Part shown: in pieces, positions 33,260 through 42,879 of the stretch | Layout of the letters: each line of letters begins with the position of its first letter | Numbering within the stretch: position 1 is the first letter of the stretch | From: Selaginella moellendorffii | Taxonomy: Eukaryota > Streptophyta > Lycopodiopsida > Selaginellales > Selaginellaceae | NCBI RefSeq assembly: GCF_000143415.4 | Contig: NW_003314322.1 | Location: 1,066,067-1,130,066, forward strand | DNA: 64,000 nt | Direction: 5' to 3' | The notes under the pieces: generated by a model | Database searches by the model: none | What the model saw: only the letters and a program-made list of their open reading frames with translations | What the model was told of the DNA's origin: nothing | Made by a program: the position numbers and the translations under genes

Positions 33260-33427
33260 ACGAAGAAAAAGCAAGAAGGGAAGTTGAACAACAAAAAGGC
33301 TTCGTAGGCATTACAGAGATCAATCAAAGACCCCTCGGATAAAAAGAACCAAAAAAAAGTAGAAAAGAAACAAACTCTCACCAGAGACCAACCTCTGTGT
33401 TCTCTTATGTCGTTAGGAAAAACTTCT

Positions 33428-34444
33428 TTAGCCCTTGACCCTCTTCCTGGCCTCCTCCACGATGGAAAGCTTGATACCTTTGCCTTTGGGAAGAGAGACC
33501 CACGGCTTGGTCCCCTGGCCAATGGTGAAAACGTTGCCCATTCGGGTGGCGAAGTCCTGACCGACCGAGTCCTTGATGTGAATGATGTCGAAGCTCCCCT
33601 TGTGCTTCTCTCGGTGCTGAATGGTACCGACTCTCCCCCTGTTGCGACCACCAGTGACCATCACCAAGTTGCCAACGTCGAACTTGATGAACTCCTTGAT
33701 CTTGCCAGTCTCCAGGTCGATCTTGATCGTGTCGTTGGCCTTGATCAGAGGGTCCGGGTAGCGGATGGTTCTCCCGTCGTAAGTCGTCAGGAACGGGATC
33801 CCCTTGGCACCGAACCTCACGGCGCGGACCTTGCAGAGCTTGAACTGTTGACACCAAAACAAAGTTACTACGGAAAGAAAGCACTTGGAGATGTGAGTGA
33901 ATGAGTACCTTGGCCTCCTCGGAGTTGATCGAGTGCAAGGTGAATCGGCCCTTGCTGTCATAGAGGAGACGGTAGTTCTCATCCACCTTGCCGACCGTCA
34001 ACACATCTAGAAAAGCGAAACAAGCAAGTCAGTCGGGTAAGAGAGGAAAAGAAATCGAGAACTTACCCATGAATCCAGCGGGATAGCACTTGTCCGTCCG
34101 GACCTTGCCATCAATCGAGATGAGCTTTTGCATCACGATTGCGACCACCTCTCGGTAAGTCAAGGCATAGTTGAGCCTGTTTCGAAGTACAATCACCAGA
34201 GGCAAGCATTCCCTCTCCTTGTGAGGGCCCGACGATGGCTTTGGAGCCTGGAAAAGCAAGGCCGCCGTGAGCGCACGGATCTACCTGGGACAACAAAGGG
34301 GAACAGATACTTACAAAGGCACCGCCGAGCTTGCTCAGCATCCAATGCTTGGGGGCATTGAGCACCTTGAGATGCTTCTTCGGCCCGCGCACCTGCACAA
34401 CACAAGAATCGTAAGATCCCGCGATAGCCGCGCGCTCTCACCAT
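33428..34444 (-). CDS. RPS4: 40S ribosomal protein eS4
   Basis: Five coding exons. The first coding exon holds only the ATG at 34444-34442, immediately followed by a GTGAGAG donor. Then come [38 protein letters not shown] with [33 protein letters not shown], and a long exon from [17 protein letters not shown] to EEARKRVKG with the stop at 33428. This is full-length eS4 (S4-like RNA-binding domain, central region with [18 protein letters not shown] element GNLVMVTGG). It is a core protein of the small ribosomal subunit. Upstream sequence contains AACCCTAG and AAACCCT telo-box-like motifs. Confidence 0.97.
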
Positions 34445-34467
34445 TGCTCCACGCTCCTCCGCCTAGA

Positions 34468-34515
34468 ACCCTAGCCGCCGTGGAAACCCTCAAAAACAGG
34501 AATTAGGGCTAGGGC
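34468..34515 (-). promoter_or_regulatory. Telo-box-like motifs upstream of eS4
   Basis: AACCCTAG at 34468-34475, AAACCCT at 34484-34490 and TTAGGGCTAGGG at about 34503-34514 sit within 75 bases of the start codon. Such CCCTA repeats are common in plant ribosomal protein promoters. Confidence 0.45.
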
Positions 34516-34955
34516 ATGTGAAAATTTTAAAATATTTTTTAATGTTAATATTGAATAGAGTATTCTTAAGAAAGAAATATCTTATTAGTCTTTCTCATAA
34601 CTAACTCAAAGCTTTTGAGCAATAAGAACATTAAATATATTGATTTACAATTTATTATTTTCTTTTAAATTATTAATAAAGCTATACAATGAGAATTTTA
34701 TGACAATCAATAAGATGATAAAACTAACTCATAAAGTAATTCACATTATATTATGTACATAAATCAAAATTTAATGTTAAAAAGTGAAACTATTAAATAT
34801 CATTGAAAACTAATATATGGTAAAACAAAATACATTTTATTATATATTACATAAATAAATTAGTCAATTAAATTCAAAAAAATTATAAAAAGAATAAAAT
34901 TCCATATATATTTAGGATGGTTTTTGCAATAAATCTTATCTTTATGGATTTTCAA

Positions 34956-34958
<3 letters not shown>

Positions 34959-35021
<63 letters not shown>
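34959..35021. repeat. (AT)n microsatellite 1
   Basis: About 63 bases of uninterrupted AT dinucleotides. Confidence 0.97.
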
Positions 35022-35023
<2 letters not shown>

Positions 35024-35617
35024 TAAAATTATGGCAACAAATATGTAATTGTGTGTGGGAGAATTATACATTTACATATATACTGATTTTTTTTTTTGTT
35101 TTAAATTGCATGAAAAATATTATGCACACAATCACTTTTAGATTGTTATTAAGCAATTAAAATGTGATTGTCTGTATAATATTTTTATTATGGGATATAT
35201 CATATATAATATTTTTTTGGTCTTATTTTGTGTTATTGAATATAAATTTATGACATCTTGATTATGATCATCTTTTTCCTACTTTATGTTCATTTTATTT
35301 GCCTTCTATTCCGTGTGGTTGTGCATCATTTACTGCAATTTAAAAATGTATTTTGATTGCAATACACACTAATGTAAATATAATGCTTCAATCATATTTA
35401 CAAATGTTTTTCATTTCTTACAACTTATTTAAAGTGCAATATTTTAATATAGAGTTTGTGGATATGATGTTTTTCATTTTTTCATTAAGCGTGTTAAATT
35501 TTAAATGCATTTTAGATGCCATGAGCTAAGCTTGCCAGCACTATATATTTAAAACACTTTTATTGGTGAGGATAATAGAAAGAACTTTACATATTAAGCC
35601 CAAATCATTATAATACT

Positions 35618-35620
<3 letters not shown>

Positions 35621-35682
<62 letters not shown>
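35621..35682. repeat. (TA)n microsatellite 2
   Basis: About 62 bases of uninterrupted TA dinucleotides, 600 bases after the first tract and almost the same length. Confidence 0.97.
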
Positions 35683-35685
<3 letters not shown>

Positions 35686-36931
35686 TTAGAAACATGATAA
35701 ATAATTAGAACTAACACTTTACTACAGCTATAATAAAACCCACTTGCTCATAAAAAACTATTGCACTCAACACCCCAAATATTCAAAAAAGATTTTGTGC
35801 TCATCTTCACATTTTAATCGATCACACTCATCTATACACCAATCAATCATTAAACCTAAAGCTTATACTTTAGTGACATATAAAAAAATCTTATATAAAG
35901 TCAAATTTACACAAGACAAAAAATCATATATATAACACTATCTAGACTTTACTATGCATATTTGGTAGGCACTAATACATGGATAAATTGTGTTTAAAAT
36001 ATTTGTGAGTCATATATATGTATTACAACAATTTAAACACATCTATTTTTTTTTTTTCATGTTTTTTGCAAGCTTCAACAATTTTTTATGAAATCACCCT
36101 CCTTGACGTGTACCTCTTTTTCAAAATTATTATCACAAATTTCTTGCTAAATAAAATTAGAAGGCTAATTGTATGAAAAATTATTTTGAAAAACATGTAA
36201 ACTTCTTTGATCTTAATATACCTCTCTTAAAATTTAAATTAAAGTCTATTTATGTACTTTTGTGTTTGATGTTAAATTTATCATAAAAATTACTTCCACT
36301 CAAAGTGGTATGCTAAGAACATTAATGCGTTAAAACGTGAGAAATGTAGTAGCCTAGTACCGCAAGCGACACAAGCCCCTTATGATCCTCATTAATTCCA
36401 CCACGTCCGTAGGCTATATTTGAGCCATGGCAATGGGTCCAAGCCCATTTCTTTTCTTAGCTGGAAAGACGCGGCTACATTTATGTCATATAACGCAAGC
36501 CCTCATCTCCGTACCACTTGGAAACTTTAAAAGTTTAAAATCTCTCCTTCCCGCGCGGCATTGACTGGTGGACCATCAGGCCGTCAAGCGTTTGCCATTA
36601 ACTAGCCGTCCGCGTTGGGAACCAGGCCGTCAGCCCGTCAAAGAAGGACACGTGACTCACTTTCGGGGCATTTGATTGGCCCAGGTAAAAACTCGGGTCG
36701 CCTCTGCTTTACCTGCCTCGAGGGTTTATCAAGGCTAGGTCAAAATCGAGCAAGAAAATGGCGCTGGCAGAGATGCGAATGGATTGGGCGGACAGGAGGA
36801 CCCTTCAGAAATCTCTGCTCGAGCGGGAAGATTGATCGTGAATCGTTAAAGTCTCTCACAAATCTCCACTCATTTTTTCTCATCTTCCTCTCGCAGTAGC
36901 AGTAGCAGTAGCAGCAGCAGTAGCAACAGCG

Positions 36932-38131
36932 ATGGCAGCGATGGCCGCCCCGCATTGCCTCCTAGGGTTCTTGCTCCTCGCCTTCTTGATTCTCGCAGCG
37001 TCCCACCAAGAACACCAAGAATCCAAGAATCCGGCTCAAAGAAAGCTCCTCCAGCAGCCGCCGGCAGCGGCATTCCCGAATCCCAGCCTCCAGGCGGCCT
37101 ACATTGCGCTCCAGGCATGGAAGTCGAGGATCACGGGCGATCCCCAGGGCATCACCGCGACATGGATTGGACTGGACGTCTGCCGCTACCGCGGCGTGTT
37201 TTGCTCGCCCGCGCCGGACGACTCGTGCAAGGAGGTGGTGAGCGGCATCGATCTAAACCACGGCTTTCTCTCGGGGACGCTGCCCGAGGAGCTCGGCCTC
37301 CTCACCTATCTCGCCCTCTTCCACATCAACACCAATCTCTTCTGCGGCACGCTACCCGGATCCATGGCCGCGCTCCTCCTCCTCTACGAGCTCGACGTCT
37401 CCAACAACAGGTTCTCGGGCCCCTTCCCGCTCGTCACGCTCGCCATGCCATCGCTCGCCTACCTCGACCTCCGCTACAACGGCTTCTCCGGCGAGCTCCC
37501 GGGCGCGCTCTTCGACAAGCACCTCGACGCGCTCTTCGTCAACAACAACCAATTTGCGGCCCAGGTGCCATGGAATCTGGGCAGCTCCACCGTCTCGGTC
37601 GCCAATTTCGCGAACAATCGCTTCTCCGGGGGGATCCCGCCCAGCATCGGCAACATGCGCCGCACGCTCAACGAGATCATCTTCCTCGGCAACCGATTCG
37701 ATGGCTGCATCCCGGGCGAGATCGGGCTCCTCGACCAGCTCAACGTCTTCGATGTGAGCTACAACTCGCTAGGCGGTGGCCTCCCGCCCAGCATCGCGCA
37801 GATGATCAGCCTCGAGCAGCTGGACGTGGCGTTCAATCTCCTCACCGGCGACGTGCCCGCGGCGATCTGCGATCTCCCCAACCTCGAGAACTTCACGTTC
37901 GCGGGGAATTTCTTCTCCGGGGAGAGCCCGGATTGCCTGGCGCTGCCGTCGCGGGGGAGGATCGTGGACGACCGCGGCAATTGCATCCCCAATCGGCCGC
38001 TCCAGCGGCCCGCGCAGCAGTGCCAGGCGTTTCTATCGCAGGAGCCATCGTGCTTCCCATTGCCGCCCAAGTCGTTCTTCCCCAATCCCCCTCTCCCCTG
38101 CTCGCCGCCGCCTTCCACTCCTCCCTACTAG
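36932..38131 (+). CDS. Secreted LRR protein of the LRX/extensin-like type, short tail
   Basis: Intronless frame of 399 residues. MAAMAAPHCLLGFLLLAFLI is a signal peptide. An N-terminal domain (LQAAYIALQAWKSRITGDP, WIGLDVCRYRGVFCSPAPD) precedes about ten leucine-rich repeats (for example LYELDVSNNRFSGPFP, LNEIIFLGNRFDGCIPGEIG, LEQLDVAFNLLTGDVP) and a Cys-containing hinge (NFFSGESPDC, DRGNCIPNRP, QCQAF..SC). This is the LRX N-terminal module that binds RALF peptides in cell walls. The C-terminus has only a short Pro-rich tail (PPLPCSPPPSTPPY) instead of a long Ser-Pro extensin domain, as in the related At4g06744-like proteins. The stop at 38129-38131 is followed by no extensin-like sequence in other frames. 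Confidence 0.88.
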   Translation: MAAMAAPHCLLGFLLLAFLILAASHQEHQESKNPAQRKLLQQPPAAAFPNPSLQAAYIALQAWKSRITGDPQGITATWIGLDVCRYRGVFCSPAPDDSCKEVVSGIDLNHGFLSGTLPEELGLLTYLALFHINTNLFCGTLPGSMAALLLLYELDVSNNRFSGPFPLVTLAMPSLAYLDLRYNGFSGELPGALFDKHLDALFVNNNQFAAQVPWNLGSSTVSVANFANNRFSGGIPPSIGNMRRTLNEIIFLGNRFDGCIPGEIGLLDQLNVFDVSYNSLGGGLPPSIAQMISLEQLDVAFNLLTGDVPAAICDLPNLENFTFAGNFFSGESPDCLALPSRGRIVDDRGNCIPNRPLQRPAQQCQAFLSQEPSCFPLPPKSFFPNPPLPCSPPPSTPPY

Positions 38132-38422
38132 ATCTCTTTTGCTAGAACTAGATCACGGGTCCATCCACCGATCAATGATCGATGCTAGTTTTTTTCGTTT
38201 GTTCTTCGCAGTCCGGAATAACAAAATCTATAAATCTCTTGACAAGGATCTGTGGATCGCCCACCGCAATGCCTCTTGTTCTACTCTGGACATTTGGATG
38301 GAGTGGAGTATTTAGGCCGATCATTCACTGCTCGTCAGCGCCTTTCCAGAGAGAGGGACGTTTTTGTTTCTTTCAATGTGCCACCAGCGTCCAAATCAGC
38401 CCTAAGTAACGACCTCTTGCCT

Positions 38423-38636
38423 GTACCGTGCGGTACACCGTGCCGCCGGCAGTACAGCGCGGTAAAATGCAAGATTCGACAGTAACGTGCGGCACATTAT
38501 AAACCATCTACCTTGCGCGGTGTTCTTTATTTCAAGCGTTCCAACGGTACCGCGCGGTACAAGACAAAGAGCTTGACAGCACCTTGCGCGGCATGAAACG
38601 TGTTTTTTCAAGCGTTCTGACGGTACCGCGCGGTAC
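38423..38636. repeat. Diverged repeats carrying GTACCGCGCGGTAC palindrome
   Basis: The 14-base perfect palindrome GTACCGCGCGGTAC occurs at 38547-38560 and 38623-38636, and once with a single change (GTACCGTGCGGTAC) at 38423-38436. Flanking words (TTCAAGCGTTC, ACCTTGCGCGG, AGCAGCACC) are also repeated, suggesting a unit of about 76 bases. The last unit abuts the stop codon of the Rab gene. Confidence 0.75.
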
Positions 38637-38649
38637 AAATGCAAAAACT

Positions 38650-39369
38650 TTAGCAGCACCCGGTCTTGGACTCTTTCTTCTCGGACAGTAGGAGTGTTGT
38701 CCCCGGTATTGGAATTTGCTGGCTACCACCAGCGCCCTCGGAGAGGCTCTTCTTACTGACAATCCTGTAAATCTCCGTGAGCACCGAGAAGAAGGCGCTG
38801 TCGACGTTGGTGGCTTCCAGGGCCGACGTCTCCATGAAGAAGAGCTCCTCTCTCTCGGCCAGATCCTTGGCTTCCTCCACAGACACCGCTCGCAAGTTGC
38901 CTAGATCAGATTTGTTACCCACCAGCATCACCACGATGTTGTTGTCAGCGTGAACTTTGAGCTCCTCCAACCACCTTGTGACGTGCTCGAACGTTGGCCG
39001 CTTGGTGATGTCGTAGACCACCAGCGCTCCCACTGCTCCGCGGTAGTACGCACTGGTAATCGCTCGGTACCTGGAAGTTTGATCGATGAGCGCTAATAAA
39101 AATGTGATTTTGGAAGAGGAAAAAAACTCTCTAGGCTAGAAGTACCTCTCTTGACCGGCGGTGTCCCAGATCTGTGCCTTGATCGTCTTGTGATCCACCA
39201 CCATGGTCCGGGTCTGGAACTCGACGCCGATCGTTGCCTTGGATTCCAGAGTGAACTCGTTCCTGGAGAACCTGGCTAGCAGCTGCGACTTTCCTACCGC
39301 CGAGTCCCCAATCAGAACCACCTTGAAGACATAGTCGATCTTCTGATTCATGTCCACGAATCCATTCAT
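38650..39369 (-). CDS. Rab11-family small GTPase, RABA4-like
   Basis: Two exons, the intron falling at [12 protein letters not shown] (about 39146-39070). Starts [20 protein letters not shown]. The G-domain is complete: P-loop GDSAVGKSQ, switch I with [22 protein letters not shown] in LVGNKSDLG, and ETSAL. The C-terminus ends KTGCC, a double-cysteine geranylgeranylation site. The [19 protein letters not shown] start and [17 protein letters not shown] are typical of the plant RABA4 subclass, which directs TGN-to-plasma-membrane traffic in tip growth. The stop codon lies inside the palindromic repeat tract on its 3' side. Confidence 0.93.
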
Positions 39370-39573
39370 GCTCAGAGGACTTTGCCGGATCCAGAATAGT
39401 CACCCCCACTTCTCGATCGTGAAGCGGTCCGCCTCACCCAATAGAGGGGCACCAAAAGAAAAAACTTGCTGTCCTCGTTGTCGGGGAGACACAGTCAAGT
39501 TTTTACTTCACCCCACGTGTTGAGCTTCTCTTCTTGCTACCGTATATGCACCACCGTCGCCTTTTCTGAGAAT

Positions 39574-42500
39574 TCAATCGTCCTCGTCCTCCTCGGATTC
39601 GAGATCCCACTCACTTTCCTCCTCCTCTTCGTCGTCACCGGCCTCTTCAGGAGGACGGAATCGCTCAGCCTCGGACTCGCTGCCATCACTGCTAATCTCA
39701 CTGTCGAGCAGATCGTCGCTGTAGGCCATTTCATCATCGTCGTCGTGGTGGAGCTTCTTCCTGTCGGCCAACAACTCGCCATCTATATCATCCTCTTGGT
39801 ACTGTACAAGCGAGAAAGCAAAGTTACGCATCGACGAAAGATTTGAATCGAACATTGTATGAGAAAAAGTTTGGTTGGTAGCTTACGTACCTTGGAATCA
39901 ATCGCCTTGTACAGCGCACTATGCGGTGTGTCTGGCAGAGCATTGCTCTTGAGAAGATAGTCCTGTAAAAATTCCAATGAGTTGGTTGTTGGTGAGAACC
40001 AGAAACTTTAAAAGCTACTGCCGCGGGAGTACTTACGTAGTCTTTTCGGAGCTTCATTATCAGCTCCTCGAGCTTCTCGATATGGAGTTGAAGAGCCTGT
40101 AAAAAGAAAGTAAGAAAAAGTGCTTAGACGACGAGAAAAAAAGAAAGAAAAAATGTAAAGCACACCTTCTTTCGTTGAATTTCTTTAGATCGAGCTAAAG
40201 CTTTGCGTTTCGTGAGCAGGCTACGCGGTCTTAATTCAGCTGGACGTTGGTAATTCTTCCCCCTGTACACAATAATCGCTTGACCCTTGGACGTAGTTAC
40301 TACTCCCACCAAGATGCCACCGCTTTCAATTTCCAGCATCTTCGCCACTTCCAAAGCTATCGCCTTATCTTTCTCCTTAAGAATAAGCTTTACCAACTCT
40401 CTGTGTTTCCAATGTAGATGCATATTTTCAATAACACCATCAAATACTCCTCGTCTACCTGCATACATGGTTCTTGCTCACAAAAGATCTAGGAAAAACA
40501 AAGACAATTTACCGATAAGTAGAAATGCGTCCATCCTTAGTCCCAGCTTCTTAAACATGTAACGCTCCTCTTCCGTGATGGTCTCCCGATCGCGAGGATG
40601 CTCAGACAACAGCAAAGATCGCTCAAGTTTCACTATCTGCAAGTCAGCTCTCCTTTTCTTGGATATGGCCTGCAACGTCCACGGTCAGTACCTCGCTACA
40701 AGTTCACACAATGGACAGCTTACCGCAGCAAGTTTTGCCTCCAATCGCTTCTGTTCTCTCACTTTCAGAGCTACAACTGCGGCATTCCTGTCCATTTCGT
40801 CATCTTTCTCGCTTCTCTGTGCTTCCCATTGCCTCCTCATCTCCATTGACTCGCTCAGTGAACCTGATACAGGTGTCGTTCTGTTTTGTCCATCACCGAT
40901 CTGCGCTGGTATTCGAACTTGATCCTCTTTGAGAAGGAGTTCTCTCATATTTGACTCGCGTTCTCTAAGTACAGCTGCCACTGACGTTGGAAGGAAGTCC
41001 TTCCCACGGTACAAAGTGATAAAAAACTTGTCCCTTGAGAGTAAAACTCCTCCGGTAAGCCTCTGTAACAGCAAAAATCAATTCATGACGAGCGAAAGTC
41101 ACACATACCTCCAGTTCTTCAGCCATGAGCTGATTCCTCGTGTTTTGAACACCTCTTTTCAGACCGATTTTAACTAATTCGCTTTTCTGCCACAGTTTCA
41201 AAATAGCAGAAGCCAAGCCTTGCAATCCTCGGTTCCGACCTGTTGCCACAATTGAAATGAAGCTACGTTAGCATCATTTCAAGCACTCAGTCATTTACCA
41301 AGGACGAAGTGTGGAGGAAGCGGTTTCACAAGCCTTCGTAAGACTGTCAGCTCCATGTTTGACAAGTTCTTTTTGGCTCTGTACGGCAGCATCCTGAGCG
41401 GCGGCTTGTATCCGGGAACAGACGCTGGCAACAAATCTCCATCAACAGGCACGGGCTTCCTTCCAATCCAATCATCGTAGCGTGGACCAAGCTCCTCCAA
41501 GAGAGCATCAATCTCATCCAAGTATTCGTCTTCAATGTTGCCTTTCTCGGAGTCCCGCCGAGCTTCTCCATGCTCTGACTGGCTGTAGTCACGATCCTCG
41601 TCCTCATCTCTGATCTTTATAGCCTCCATCAAATTTATCTTTCTCCGTTGATATTTTTTCAAGTTCGCCACCATAGAGTTGTCAACGCGAGCAAAGTATC
41701 CTTTCCCCCGATATAAAATGGCCATTCCTCCAGTTCTCCATACTACTAAGCCACCAGTTTTTGTCTACAGCAACCATATAAGAACACGAGTGTGAATGCT
41801 ATGAAAAAGAGAAATAGAAAGACAGCATTACCTCTAGTTCGTCGTGCGTTTGTTTCATGTTTATCGCTGCCGGACCATCGCACTGGATTTTCACTACCTC
41901 GCATTTCTGCCAGCGGCGATGGATATCTTGAACGACTGCTTTGGTGACCCCGAGATAGCCGACTTTGATCGGATTGACAACCCGGATAGCAATGCGTTGC
42001 AATCTCCTCAGCTCCAGCTCCGGAATCGTTAGCTCCGCCAGGCATGGAAGCTTTGGCGGCTGCGGTCGCGTCACAGGAGTCGGTGCCTCGGACGATGATT
42101 CACGCTGCCATGGAAAGCTCCCTTGCTGGCTGGTAGAGTCCCTGCCCTCCAGGCTCGAGCTTTCAGAGAATGGAGCGGCAGTAGTATCCGGTGGAACCAC
42201 GTGGGTGCTGTAGCTCCTTTGCTTCCGCTCGATAGCGCGCAGCTTCTCCACAATGTTGAGCATGTGAGAGTGGGAGCTCCCATTTCCAGCGTCGGGCTTG
42301 GGCCGGGGGAATCTGTTCGACTTGTTCGCCAGTGGCGTTGGAGTGCTCTGATCCCATGGAGTTCTCTGCGGACTTGGAGCTCCAAAGCCTAGATTTCCAT
42401 TGAAATTGCCCGCAGCTCCCTCGTCTGGTCTCGTCTGCCAAGGGAGCTCTCTTCGTCGCTGAGATAGCGTCCTCACCCTAGCAATGCCGCTGCTGTTCTG

Positions 42501-42674
42501 GTGATTTTGGTCATCGGCAGGCGCGGGAGTGGAGGATGAAGACGAAGAACAGTGAGCTGGGAAAATGCGGCGCTGCTGGAAGAGATAATCAGGGTTTGAT
42601 CGAAGAAGCAGCCGATTGCCCGACAACGGCGAAGTCGAGGCGCCGGATTGAAGCGCCATCCTGGAAATACTCAT
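39574..42674 (-). CDS. Chloroplast CRM-domain splicing factor with three CRM domains (CFM3-like)
   Basis: Nine or so exons, ATG at 42674. The first 200 residues are Ser/Pro/Gln-rich with a transit-like start ([20 protein letters not shown]). CRM 1 begins [19 protein letters not shown] and includes VVKIQCDG and [14 protein letters not shown] 2 begins [20 protein letters not shown] and includes [20 protein letters not shown] and [16 protein letters not shown] 3 has [40 protein letters not shown] and [11 protein letters not shown] coiled region and a very acidic tail ([17 protein letters not shown]) end the protein at 39574. CRM domains bind RNA; three-domain members such as CFM2/CFM3 promote chloroplast group II (and some group I) intron splicing. 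CFM3 versus CFM2 is not settled. Confidence 0.88.
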
Positions 42675-42879
42675 ACCTGGATTCAGGGGGCCGCCGCCGC
42701 TTCTTCCCCGCCACAGTCACGAGGACGCGAGAGTGGCCGCCATAGCCAGAGCATTCCCGGGGGTTTTAGCTTTAAACCCTTAGGGCTTTATCCTTGCCAC
42801 GTGGACACAAATAACGGTAAAAGCACTTGCCACGTCATTGTACCGTTTTTGGAGATGAAGGATTAGGGCTCCCTCGAGG

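Larger units (their letters stand above)
34520..36350. other. AT-rich gene-free block with two long TA microsatellites
   Basis: Roughly 1.8 kb of very AT-rich sequence without any credible reading frame. It contains two nearly equal (TA)n tracts and many short poly-T runs. It contrasts sharply with the GC-balanced flanking genes and may be a decayed non-coding element, but no terminal repeats or target duplication were found. Confidence 0.5.

Noticed and set aside
36955-38145. 396-codon plus-strand frame overlapping the LRR gene
   Set aside because: Alternative frame of the same GC-rich exon, Arg/Pro/His-rich without motifs; the LRR frame has signal peptide and repeats.
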